Shown here: positions 1 through 6,595 of the stretch, in pieces
How positions within the stretch are numbered: position 1 is the stretch's first letter
How the letters are laid out: every line of letters starts with the position of its first letter
DNA from: Flavobacteriales bacterium
Lineage (GTDB): Bacteria > Bacteroidota > Bacteroidia > Flavobacteriales_D > Sanyastnellaceae
Assembly: GCA_011524845.1 (NCBI GenBank)
Contig: WTJL01000008.1
Coordinates: 1-14,345, forward strand
Reading direction: 5' to 3'
DNA length: 14,345 nucleotides
Program-made: the position numbers and the translations under genes
Notes under the pieces: generated by a model
The model's input: only the letters and a program-made list of their open reading frames with translations
Told to the model about the DNA's origin: nothing
Database searches by the model: none

Positions 1-705
1 GTACTTGGACGCCTTGTAGAACCGCCACCAACGGCGCTCCTTGGTGTCCTTCATCTTCCGGGCGAGAACCTCGGTCTCCATAGCTTCTACGCCGTGAAAC
101 GCGATGCGGTCAATCTTGACCTTGTCCCCTTTGTCGATGCGGATGCGAAGCTTGGTGCCATTGGCAAACAGCGTGTCCGGCTGCTGCTCCATGGCGATGT
201 CGACGTCCAAAAAGCCCTTTTCCACGTAGTGGTCGCGGATGCGCTTGGTGGCCACGGCCTTGACGTTGTCGTCCAAAATGCGGCCTGTCAACAGGTCGAT
301 TTTGCCTTTCACAGTTTCCTGCTCGGAGCGGCTGACGCCGGTGATGCTGTAGCGGGTCAGGCGCGGCAATTCCGTCACGCGAATGACGAGGTAGGCGTCG
401 CGACCACGCACCTCCGCCACCTCGATTTGGATGTCGGCGAACAAATCCTGCGCCCACAAGCCCGTGATGGCACGCTTGAGGGCGTCGCCTGGAATCTCAA
501 TCTCTTGGCCCACTTGGAGCGAGCTGAACAACTTGATGGCCTGCACATCTGTGTGCTCGGCGCCCAACACTGTGAGTCCCGCAATCTTGTAGGTGCTCGC
601 CAACGACAGGTCGATCAAATCCCCCGAAGTCTCCTGCGCTTGCAACGCCGGCAACCCACACATCCACACGCAAGCCCACAAGGCTGCCATCTTCACCGCT
701 TTCAT
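1..705 (-). CDS. bamA: Outer-membrane assembly protein BamA, N-terminal part (runs off the left edge)
   Basis: BamA is the central subunit of the BAM complex and inserts beta-barrel proteins into the outer membrane. Reading the minus strand from the ATG at 705-703 gives 235 open residues up to the window edge, so the remaining POTRA domains and the C-terminal barrel are missing. The start shows a signal peptide (MKAVKMAALWACVWMCGLPALQAQ, cleavage near residue 24). A POTRA-like series follows: a segment beginning YKIAGLTVLGAEH, then a linker ending in IRVTELPRLTRYSITGV, which resembles the POTRA1/POTRA2 junction, then YVEKGFLDVDIAM, a typical POTRA helix-strand motif. The start overlaps the uppS stop by one base (TGATG), which suggests translational coupling. 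The upstream genes are uppS and a DUF6089 gene, an order I recall from Bacteroidota bamA loci. The family is clear; full length cannot be judged. Confidence 0.88.
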   Translation of the reverse strand, partial: MKAVKMAALWACVWMCGLPALQAQETSGDLIDLSLASTYKIAGLTVLGAEHTDVQAIKLFSSLQVGQEIEIPGDALKRAITGLWAQDLFADIQIEVAEVRGRDAYLVIRVTELPRLTRYSITGVSRSEQETVKGKIDLLTGRILDDNVKAVATKRIRDHYVEKGFLDVDIAMEQQPDTLFANGTKLRIRIDKGDKVKIDRIAFHGVEAMETEVLARKMKDTKERRWWRFYKASKY

Positions 706-1478
706 CAACTGGACTTTGCGTTGGGGAGACCGCCAAACCGGCGTTCTCGGTGTTGAAAATCTCGGATGGCGTCGAAGAAGTTCTCCTTTCGAAAATCCGG
801 CCAAAGGACGGACGTGAAATGAAACTCCGCGTACGCCAATTGCCACAGCATGAAGTTGCTGATTCGGTGCTCCCCCGATGTCCGAATCATGAGCTCGGGG
901 TCCGGCAGGTCTGCCGTTTGCAGGTATTTGTCAATCGTCGACGGCAGAATGTCTTCCGGAGCCAATCCGTCGCCCATCATGGCGCGAATGGCCTCAACCA
1001 TCTCCCATTTGGCGCTGTAGCTGAGCGCCAAGACCAAATCCAAGTGCACCTCCCCTTCCGGTCCCTCTTTCACCTCTTCAAGCTGCGCTTGGCACGCGTC
1101 GGGCAAGCTGCCCACGTCGCCAATGGCGCGAAGACGCACCCCTTTGCTTGCGAGCTCCATCGCCTCTTGGACCAAGGTTTTGACCAAGAGGTCCATGAGG
1201 GCGTCCACCTCCTCTTTGGGGCGGTTCCAGTTCTCGGTGCTGAAGGCATAGAGCGTCAAGTAGCGCACGCCACTTTCCAAGGCCGCTTCGACTGTGGCCC
1301 GAACGGACTCGACCCCGTGGGCGTGTCCAAAGACGCGCTCCTCGCCCCGTCGCTTGGCCCATCGACCGTTGCCATCCATGATCACGGCCACGTGCTCAGG
1401 CACGCGCTGCGGGTCGATGCCTGCCGCGCGCAACGCGCGGTCACGCGCCTCATGGGGATGGGTGCTGGGGGTGGTCAT
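705..1478 (-). CDS. uppS: Isoprenyl transferase / undecaprenyl diphosphate synthase
   Basis: This cis-prenyltransferase adds isopentenyl units to farnesyl diphosphate to make C55 undecaprenyl diphosphate, the lipid carrier for peptidoglycan and surface glycans. It is a cytosolic enzyme at the membrane face. The 257-residue product has the usual family length. Visible signatures are the diphosphate-binding loop VIMDGNGRWAKRRG (residues 32-45, with the catalytic Asp at 35), FSTENWNRP (79-87), and the C-terminal block LMIRTSGEHRISNFMLWQ (196-213), which binds the isopentenyl diphosphate phosphates. I chose the ATG at 1478 because it overlaps the upstream DUF6089 stop as ATGA. A TTG four codons upstream is possible but less likely. 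Its stop overlaps the bamA ATG, so DUF6089, uppS and bamA look like one coupled unit. Confidence 0.95.
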   Translation of the reverse strand: MTTPSTHPHEARDRALRAAGIDPQRVPEHVAVIMDGNGRWAKRRGEERVFGHAHGVESVRATVEAALESGVRYLTLYAFSTENWNRPKEEVDALMDLLVKTLVQEAMELASKGVRLRAIGDVGSLPDACQAQLEEVKEGPEGEVHLDLVLALSYSAKWEMVEAIRAMMGDGLAPEDILPSTIDKYLQTADLPDPELMIRTSGEHRISNFMLWQLAYAEFHFTSVLWPDFRKENFFDAIRDFQHRERRFGGLPNAKSS

Positions 1479-2347
1479 TGTTCCCAGCAAGTTGTGGCTT
1501 TTTTGCTGACGCGAAAACCCAAAGAGAACAAAAAGTACCCGTACCGGTCGTTGCGGCCAGGGTCCCCGCGCTGCAGGCCTTCGAGGCTTTGTCCAGCGGG
1601 CAAATCGTCCAAGCTGCGGTCGGCGAACTGAACGGCGATTTGGCCTCTGGCTTCACGGAGCAAAGAAGGGTTCATGTACACCGTGCTGACATCGTCGAGG
1701 TAGTCGGTCCACGTTTTGCGGGCGCCCCACTCGAACTGGAAACTCATGCCCGAGCCCAAATTGCCCTTCCATCCAAAGCCGTACGGCACGGCAAGCCCCC
1801 ACGGCAGGTAATTCTCCACGTCCTCAAACCAGCCCTGTCCTTCCGTGCCCATGGGCTGCAACGGCTGCCAGTTCCCATAGATGTCCTGACCCTCTGGATC
1901 GTGGGTGTACACGCCAAGGCCGGCAAACAAAAACGGCACCAACGTGCGCTTGGGATTGCCCACGGCATGGTCCCGAAAGTTCAGCTCCGTCGCAAACGAG
2001 TACTCGTTGATTTGGTTGCGGAAGTGCAGGTTCCGGTTTTGCTGCCACCCGTTGGGGTGATCGGCGTCCCACGCTTCGATGCGTCCCTGCAAAAACTGAC
2101 CGCGAAACGAGATCCGCGTGTTCAGGTTGTGACGGTAATACCCCCCTTGGGTGACGTGACTCACCGACCGGAACATGTTGCCTGGGTTCAAATCGCCCAC
2201 GTACCACATGGTTCCGAGCTGGTAGCCGATCTCCTTGCTGGCCCCTCGACGGTTCCGTTGCGCCTCTGCCTGAAAGGAACTGCCCAACAGAACCACCACC
2301 CAAAGGGCGTGGACGAGGCGTCGGACGTGTGAATGGAAGGGAGTCAT
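1475..2347 (-). CDS. DUF6089-family outer-membrane beta-barrel protein
   Basis: I recognise this as the DUF6089-type protein often found between nadK and uppS in Bacteroidota; its function is not known to me. The 290-residue product begins with a signal peptide (basic RR near residue 9, hydrophobic LVHALWVVVLLGSS, cleavage probably after AEAQ near residue 30). The mature part opens with KEIGYQLGTMWYVGDLNPGN and continues as alternating, aromatic-rich strands (YYRHNLNTRISFRGQF, VPFLFAGLGVYTHDP, GMSFQFEWGARKTWTDYLDDVSTVY). It ends with a strand, YGYFLFSLGFRVSKK, a few residues before the stop. This is the pattern of a small outer-membrane barrel. The ATG at 2347 is preferred over an upstream TTG because the signal peptide starts cleanly there. 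A gap of 42 bases separates it from nadK, and its stop overlaps the uppS start. A role in envelope assembly is inferred from position only. Confidence 0.8.
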   Translation of the reverse strand: MTPFHSHVRRLVHALWVVVLLGSSFQAEAQRNRRGASKEIGYQLGTMWYVGDLNPGNMFRSVSHVTQGGYYRHNLNTRISFRGQFLQGRIEAWDADHPNGWQQNRNLHFRNQINEYSFATELNFRDHAVGNPKRTLVPFLFAGLGVYTHDPEGQDIYGNWQPLQPMGTEGQGWFEDVENYLPWGLAVPYGFGWKGNLGSGMSFQFEWGARKTWTDYLDDVSTVYMNPSLLREARGQIAVQFADRSLDDLPAGQSLEGLQRGDPGRNDRYGYFLFSLGFRVSKKATTCWEQ

Positions 2348-2363
2348 CGTGGTGTTCAACGCA

Positions 2364-2371
2364 CGAAATTA
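2364..2371 (-). promoter_or_regulatory. Possible weak Bacteroidota -7 box upstream of the DUF6089 gene
   Basis: In the nadK to DUF6089 gap the minus strand reads TAATTTCG, one mismatch from the TAnnTTTG consensus, ending 16 bases before the ATG at 2347. I see no TTG at the expected -33 position, so this could be a weak secondary promoter or chance. The downstream genes could equally be read through from nadK. Confidence 0.25.
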
Positions 2372-2389
2372 CGTGGGATTGCCCTGAAT

Positions 2390-3265
2390 TCAGCGCTCGC
2401 GAGGGTCAAGTCCCCAATGCATTTTTTGCCGAACCGTGGAAAAAAAGTCTTGATGCTCCAGGTTCACCAATTTGATGCGAAAATCCGCCGGGCGAATGCG
2501 CACCTCTTGGCCGGGCTCCAAAGGGAACGATCGGCTGTCCATGCTCAACAAAAACAGCGCGTCACGGCCTCCAGCCACCATCGTGATTTCCCCGTCCATG
2601 GGGACCACCAATGGACGGTCGTTGAGGTTGTGCGGGGCCACGGGCGTCACCACCACCACGTCTGAACCGGGGTGCACAATGGGACCCCCAGCGCTGAGCG
2701 AGTAGGCCGTCGACCCCGTCGGGGTGCTGACCAACAAGCCATCTGCCCAGTAGGTGTTGACGAATGTGCCGTTGCGATGCACGTCCACCACCACCATGCT
2801 CGCCGTGTCGCGCTTGTGGATGACCACCTCGTTGAGGGCGTACGGGAAGTCGCCGAGGGTTTGGCCGTCCACTTCCACGTGAAGCAGCGCCCGCTCTTCC
2901 TCCCATGTTTTTCCTGCAATCCACGCGTCCATGGCCAAATCGAAGGCCTCCATGCTCACGTTGCTCAGGAAGCCCAAACGGCCGGTGTTCACTCCCAAGA
3001 TGGGCACAGCGCCGTCCCGGACCAGCGTACCTGCTTCCAGCACCGTCCCGTCTCCGCCAAAGGCGAGCAGCACGTCCACGCCGTCGGGCACGGCGCCCTC
3101 GTAGGGGACGAGTCCAGCTGGAATTTGCATGTGGTCGCTCAGCTCGCCCATGTACGCACGGGAAATCCAGGCCTGTGGATCGATGGCCAGGACGCGGTCC
3201 AGGGCCAATCGCAGGGCCTCCGCGTCGTCGGGCGAGACCGCCTTTCCAAAAAGGGCAATGCGCAT
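2390..3265 (-). CDS. nadK: NAD kinase
   Basis: It phosphorylates NAD+ at the 2'-hydroxyl of the adenosine ribose to make NADP+, and so sets the cytosolic supply of NADP(H) for biosynthesis. The product is 291 residues, normal for bacterial NadK. Diagnostic motifs are GGDGT at 70-74 within VLLAFGGDGTVLEA, VNTGRLGFL (92-100), ALNEVVIHK (143-151) with the conserved Asn-Glu pair, and the glycine-rich ADGLLVSTPTGSTAYSLSAGGP (174-195). The start is the ATG at 3265, giving MRIALFGKAV, a typical N-terminus. An open stretch extends further upstream but runs into the CBS gene and has no family similarity. It begins 10 bases after the CBS stop, so the two are probably co-transcribed. No Shine-Dalgarno is visible, as is usual in this phylum. 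Confidence 0.95.
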   Translation of the reverse strand: MRIALFGKAVSPDDAEALRLALDRVLAIDPQAWISRAYMGELSDHMQIPAGLVPYEGAVPDGVDVLLAFGGDGTVLEAGTLVRDGAVPILGVNTGRLGFLSNVSMEAFDLAMDAWIAGKTWEEERALLHVEVDGQTLGDFPYALNEVVIHKRDTASMVVVDVHRNGTFVNTYWADGLLVSTPTGSTAYSLSAGGPIVHPGSDVVVVTPVAPHNLNDRPLVVPMDGEITMVAGGRDALFLLSMDSRSFPLEPGQEVRIRPADFRIKLVNLEHQDFFSTVRQKMHWGLDPRER

Positions 3266-3275
3266 GGGGAGAGGG

Positions 3276-3926
3276 TTAGGGTTGGAGGTAACGCATGAAG
3301 GCATTGAAACGCGCACGCATTTCATCCTCCAGTTCAGGCGCGTTGTAGAAACTCTGCACCGTGAATTCATGGCGGCGAAGGGTCGCCATGAGGGATTCAA
3401 TTTCCTCGGTGTTGACTTTGAACGTCACTTCGAGGAATTCGCTGTCTTCTTGGGGGGCGACGTTGAAGCTCGTGATTTGGGCTCCGTCGGCTTCCACAAT
3501 GCGGACCAACTCAGCCGGGCTCAAGTCCTTGGGCAACACCTCGATCACGATGGTGCTTCCAGGGAAACCCCAGCCCGCGCGTTTGGCCATGAAGCGGAGC
3601 ACGGCTGCTCGGTCCACGGCACCTCGGTACAGGCCCTCCTCCACCACGGGCAACAGGTCGACGTCGCTCCAGCCCATCCGGGCCACCACGTCGTACACGT
3701 GCAAGTCTGGCGCAATCGCGTCCGACGTCATTGGCGCTTCTGCAATCAACGCAGACGTGTCCAACTCCAGCAACGCCTCCTCGGACACCGTGCCTTTGTA
3801 GACGTCTTCTTCCACCACGGGAAGGTGCATGAGCTTGAACTCATCCATCACATCGAGGGCACGAGCGACCTGGTCGGTCAACGCAAGGACCGGAAGGTCC
3901 AACGACAGCATTCTCTGGGCACGCAT
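3276..3926 (-). CDS. CBS-domain protein with C-terminal ACT-like domain
   Basis: This is a 216-residue soluble protein with two CBS units (about residues 1-55 and 60-120; note LMHLPVVEEDVYKGTVSE and VDLLPVVEEGLYRGAVDR). A segment resembling an ACT fold follows (about 135-200, STIVIEVLPKDLSPAELVRIVEADGAQITSFNV and a second strand-helix half). Such proteins usually sense adenine nucleotides or small metabolites; the ligand and target here are unknown. The arrangement resembles AcuB-like proteins. It is placed before nadK in Bacteroidota, so a link to nucleotide or NADP control is tempting but unproven. I chose the ATG at 3926 (MRAQRMLSLDLP) because this matches the family N-terminus as I remember it, and because a -7 promoter box ends one base before the alternative in-frame ATG at 3947, so a transcript from that promoter would probably lack the first ATG. 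Confidence 0.82.
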   Translation of the reverse strand: MRAQRMLSLDLPVLALTDQVARALDVMDEFKLMHLPVVEEDVYKGTVSEEALLELDTSALIAEAPMTSDAIAPDLHVYDVVARMGWSDVDLLPVVEEGLYRGAVDRAAVLRFMAKRAGWGFPGSTIVIEVLPKDLSPAELVRIVEADGAQITSFNVAPQEDSEFLEVTFKVNTEEIESLMATLRRHEFTVQSFYNAPELEDEMRARFNAFMRYLQP

Positions 3927-3930
3927 GGTG

Positions 3931-3938
3931 TACTTTCG
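3931..3938 (+). promoter_or_regulatory. Possible -7 box for pdxJ, inside the CBS gene region
   Basis: The plus strand reads TACTTTCG, one mismatch from TAnnTTTG, ending 21 bases before the pdxJ ATG at 3960. I see no TTG at the expected -33 distance, only a TTC at 3911. Because pdxJ starts only 33 bases from the CBS start, its promoter must lie in or beside the CBS coding region, and this is the best candidate. Confidence 0.3.
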
Positions 3939-3948
3939 CTCTTTCATT

Positions 3949-3979
3949 CAAAGGTAGGTATGACACGGCTCAGCGTCAA
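3949..3979 (-). promoter_or_regulatory. Bacteroidota-type promoter for the CBS/nadK genes, inside the 5' end of pdxJ
   Basis: On the minus strand there is a perfect TAnnTTTG -7 element (TACCTTTG, 3956-3949). A TTG lies at 3979-3977, separated from it by 20 bases, which fits the Bacteroidota -33/-7 consensus. Transcription should start a few bases after 3949, near 3943. This leaves a short leader to the ATG at 3926 and excludes the ATG at 3947. Most of the element lies in pdxJ codons. Confidence 0.6.
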
Positions 3980-4682
3980 CGTGAACAAAATTGCCACCCT
4001 GCGCAACGCGCGCGGCGGCTCCGAACCCAATGTCATTGTGGCCGCCCAGCGCATCCAGTCGTTTGGGGCGGATGGCATCACGGTCCACCCAAGGCCGGAC
4101 GCGCGCCACATCACATACGACGACGTGCGCCAATTGCGCGACGTGGTTCACACCGAATTCAACATCGAAGGCTACCCCAGCGACGACTTTGTGTCGTTGG
4201 TGTGTGAGGTCCGACCTGAGCAAGTGACCTTGGTTCCGGATCCCCCTGACGTGCTGACCAGCAACGCAGGTTGGACCGTGACCGCACACCGCGACATGCT
4301 CAAAGACGTGCTGGCGCGATTCACTGAAGCCGGCATTCGCACGTCGCTGTTCATCGAAACCGACCAAGTGCAAATCGAGGCCGCTGCCAAGGTTGGGGCA
4401 GACCGCATTGAACTTTACACCGAGTCGTTCGCCACGCAACATGCCAAACTCGGCGCCGAGGCTGCCGCACCCTTCGCCGAGGCCGCCCAATGGGCGCACG
4501 ACGCGGGATTGGGCGTGAACGCAGGACACGATTTGAACCTCGCCAACTTGCGCGATTTTGCCGAGGCTGTGCCTCACTTGGACGAAGTGAGCATCGGACA
4601 CGCCCTCATCTCTGACGCCTTGTACCTCGGCATGTCGAATGCAGTGGCGCAATACCGGGCCTGTTTGGCCCCACGAGGATGA
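3960..4682 (+). CDS. pdxJ: Pyridoxine 5'-phosphate synthase
   Basis: PdxJ condenses 1-deoxy-D-xylulose 5-phosphate with 3-amino-2-oxopropyl phosphate to make pyridoxine 5'-phosphate, the ring-closing step of the DXP-dependent vitamin B6 pathway. The 240-residue product is full length for this TIM-barrel enzyme. It shows MTRLSVNVNKIATLRNARGG at the start, VHPRPDARHI (42-51), NIEGYP (68-73, Glu70), the phosphate-loop region RIELYTESFA (149-158), NAGHDLN (187-193, His190) and VSIGHALISDAL (210-221). His43, Glu70 and His190 correspond to the catalytic His/Glu/His of the E. coli enzyme. The E. coli HLREDRRHI motif reads HPRPDARHI here, which I believe is the usual form in Bacteroidota. A longer upstream open frame exists, but it is antisense to the CBS gene. 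The stop overlaps the next ATG (ATGA). Confidence 0.95.
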   Translation: MTRLSVNVNKIATLRNARGGSEPNVIVAAQRIQSFGADGITVHPRPDARHITYDDVRQLRDVVHTEFNIEGYPSDDFVSLVCEVRPEQVTLVPDPPDVLTSNAGWTVTAHRDMLKDVLARFTEAGIRTSLFIETDQVQIEAAAKVGADRIELYTESFATQHAKLGAEAAAPFAEAAQWAHDAGLGVNAGHDLNLANLRDFAEAVPHLDEVSIGHALISDALYLGMSNAVAQYRACLAPRG

Positions 4683-5455
4683 TCCCTCACGCCCGCCATC
4701 TTCCCTGCACGGAACAGGCCAACGCCCCTCATTTGTTGGTGCTGCATGGCCTCCTCGGCTCGTCCGACAACTGGCAAACCCTAGGAAAGCGCTACGCCCT
4801 CACCCACCATGTCTGGATGTTGGACGCTCGAAACCACGGCCGCTCAGGACACGATTCTGTGCACACGTACGAGGCCATGGCGCAGGATGTGGTGGAATTC
4901 ATGGACGCCAACGGCATCGCCAAGGCCCGGTTGCTGGGGCACAGCATGGGCGGAAAAACGGTGCTGCAATTGTCCCAAACGCACCCGGAACGCATCGACC
5001 GCCTGGTGGTCGCTGACATTGCCGCGCGCGCATACGAGCCTCACCACGGTCCCATTTTCGACGCGTTGATGGCCACCGATCCCGCAACAGCCGCATCGAG
5101 AGACGCCGTTGAAGACACCTTGAAGGCGAGGTTGGACAACGACCCCGTGCTCGTGCCGTTCTTGATGAAAGGCTTGCACCGACAGAAAGAAGGTGGCTTT
5201 GCATGGCGGTTCAACGTGCCCGTGCTGAAAGACGCGTTGCAGCGTGTGGTGGGGCACATTGACCTTGGCATCAACACGTTGCCCGCGTTGTTCATTCGGG
5301 GCAGTGAAAGTCCGTACGTGAGCGACGACGACTTGGACGAGCTCGAAGCGCACTTCCTGCACATGGACCACCACACCATTTCTGGCGCGGGCCATTGGCT
5401 CCACGCCCAAGAGCCCGAGTCGTTTTACGACGTCACTGCCGACTTCTTGGGCTAG
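4679..5455 (+). CDS. Alpha/beta hydrolase, YbfF-like esterase family
   Basis: This is a 258-residue cytosolic alpha/beta hydrolase with no signal peptide. The oxyanion region is HGLLGSSDNW (23-32). Next is DARNHGRSGH (49-58). The nucleophile elbow is GHSMGG (87-92) with Ser89. VADIAARAYEPHH (111-123) carries Asp113, the probable acid of the triad as in YbfF-type enzymes, and SGAGHWLHAQEP (235-246) carries His239. YbfF-type esterases cleave short-chain acyl esters and thioesters in vitro; the natural substrate is unclear. The start overlaps the pdxJ stop (ATGA), so the two are translationally coupled. That pairing suggests, but does not prove, a link to B6 metabolism. The 3' end overlaps the convergent trhO gene by 23 bases. 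Family assignment is firm, substrate unknown. Confidence 0.9.
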   Translation: MIPHARHLPCTEQANAPHLLVLHGLLGSSDNWQTLGKRYALTHHVWMLDARNHGRSGHDSVHTYEAMAQDVVEFMDANGIAKARLLGHSMGGKTVLQLSQTHPERIDRLVVADIAARAYEPHHGPIFDALMATDPATAASRDAVEDTLKARLDNDPVLVPFLMKGLHRQKEGGFAWRFNVPVLKDALQRVVGHIDLGINTLPALFIRGSESPYVSDDDLDELEAHFLHMDHHTISGAGHWLHAQEPESFYDVTADFLG

Positions 5456-6479
5456 GGCCGTCCTCCTTGGGAAGGCCCTTGCCGCCCGTCATGAACCCTC
5501 CCCGTGCCTTGGTCCCTTTCCGGCGTGCGCGCTGCTCCTCTTCTGGCAACTGCACAAACGCGTGGCACTCCTCGCTGCAGGTTCCCTGAGACGCCTCTTG
5601 GCACGCGTCGCACTGAATCATCAAAATGTTGCAAGTGGGGTTGCCGCAGTTCACGTGGGTGTCGCAGGACGCTCCACAGGTGTGGCAATGGGCAATCACG
5701 TCATCTGAAATGCGCTCCGCCATGCGCTCGTCAAACACGAAGTTTTTGCCAATGAATTTGTTGCGCAGCCCCTCGGCCTTCGCTTGCCGGGTGTATTCGA
5801 TGATGCCTCCTTCAAGCTGGTGGACGTTTTGGAAGCCCTTGTGCTTGAGGTAAGCGCTCGCCTTTTCGCAACGGATGCCCCCGGTGCAGTACATCACAAT
5901 GTTGGCGTCTTTTTGGTCTTTCAACATGTCCTCGACGTAGTCGATCTCCTCGCGAAAGGTGTTCACGTCTGGACACACCGCGCCCTCAAAATGACCCACT
6001 TCACTCTCGTACGCGTTGCGCATGTCGATGAGGACCGTGTCTTCTTGGTCCGTGAGGTCATTGAACTCTGAAGCCTTCAAATGCTGGCCGCAATCCGTCA
6101 CGTCGAACGTGTCGTCGTTCAACCCGTCGGCCACAATTTTGTCGCGGACCCGGACGATCAATTTGAAGAAGCTCTTTCCTTGCTCCACCGCCACGTTCAA
6201 CCGCAAGTTGGGCAACCACCCCAGCCCCTCGATGTGCGCCTTGAACGCTTCAAATCGCTCTGAGGGCATGGAGATTTGGGCATTGATGCCCTCCTTGGCC
6301 ACGTACGTTCGGCCCAACACCTCCAACGCCTCCCACGCTTCGTAGAGCTCTGCGCGCGTTCGTTGAGGATCGTCCAAGTGCACGTACCGGTAAAAACTCA
6401 AGGTGGTGCGCGGACGGGGATCGGCTTTCATGCGCTCCAAGAGCACCTTCCGATCTTCCATGTTGTGCAGGCGTTTCAT
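5433..6479 (-). CDS. trhO: tRNA uridine(34) hydroxylase (rhodanese-like)
   Basis: TrhO (YceA family) makes 5-hydroxyuridine at wobble position 34 of tRNAs using O2. The 348-residue product has an N-terminal domain with LSFYRYVHLDD and GRTYVAKEGINAQISMP (57-72). A rhodanese domain follows, with IDMRNAYESEVGHFEGA (151-167) and the catalytic loop YCTGGIRCEKA (197-207, Cys198). The C-terminus is Cys-rich (265-305: CHTCG, C, CGNPTC, CDAC, C, C), probably a zinc-binding region. The ATG at 6479 gives MKRLHN, which fits the family N-terminus. The open frame upstream of it is intergenic sequence containing a promoter box. Its 3' end overlaps the convergent hydrolase gene by 23 bases. Confidence in the family is high because of length, motif order and the Cys-rich tail. 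Confidence 0.94.
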   Translation of the reverse strand: MKRLHNMEDRKVLLERMKADPRPRTTLSFYRYVHLDDPQRTRAELYEAWEALEVLGRTYVAKEGINAQISMPSERFEAFKAHIEGLGWLPNLRLNVAVEQGKSFFKLIVRVRDKIVADGLNDDTFDVTDCGQHLKASEFNDLTDQEDTVLIDMRNAYESEVGHFEGAVCPDVNTFREEIDYVEDMLKDQKDANIVMYCTGGIRCEKASAYLKHKGFQNVHQLEGGIIEYTRQAKAEGLRNKFIGKNFVFDERMAERISDDVIAHCHTCGASCDTHVNCGNPTCNILMIQCDACQEASQGTCSEECHAFVQLPEEEQRARRKGTKARGGFMTGGKGLPKEDGPSPRSRQ

Positions 6480-6595
6480 TCCTCCACAAAGGTACGTCAC
6501 GCACCCTGGTGGCGTTTTGGGGTTTGTTGGGTTTCGTTGTGACACTTCCCGTCTGACGCGGTGCATCTTGGACCCGACAGAACACCACCAGACCC
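6480..6595. promoter_or_regulatory. Divergent intergenic region between trhO and the 66-aa gene
   Basis: At 116 bases this is the longest non-coding stretch in the window. It holds the trhO -7 box near its left end. T-rich and G-rich segments at 6515-6540 contain TTTG and TTG words on the plus strand, but no TAnnTTTG follows at the right distance, so the plus-strand promoter remains unidentified. I see no convincing hairpin or repeat. Confidence 0.4.
6487..6494 (-). promoter_or_regulatory. -7 box of the trhO promoter
   Basis: A perfect TAnnTTTG element (TACCTTTG on the minus strand) ends seven bases before the trhO ATG. It is the same octamer as that before the CBS gene. No TTG lies at the usual -33 position. 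Transcription would start only a few bases from the ATG, so the mRNA would be nearly leaderless. Confidence 0.5.

Noticed and set aside
110..736. Several short minus-strand and plus-strand frames at the left edge
   Set aside because: They compete with the bamA frame, which is open from 705 to the edge and has a signal peptide and POTRA motifs; the others lack such content.
750..1631. Plus-strand open frame of 293 codons opposite uppS
   Set aside because: It is a shadow of uppS and the end of the DUF6089 gene, with no family resemblance.
1478..2332. Plus-strand open frame of 284 codons opposite the DUF6089 gene
   Set aside because: It mirrors the DUF6089 gene, which has a clear signal peptide and barrel pattern in its own frame; the mirror has neither.
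3129..3959. N-terminal extension of pdxJ in the same frame
   Set aside because: The frame is open by chance through the antisense of the CBS and nadK genes. PdxJ is complete from the ATG at 3960 with the family N-terminus.
6480..6566. Upstream extension of trhO (MHRVRREVSQRNPTNPK and so on)
   Set aside because: It would run through the perfect -7 box, and the family N-terminus begins at the ATG at 6479.
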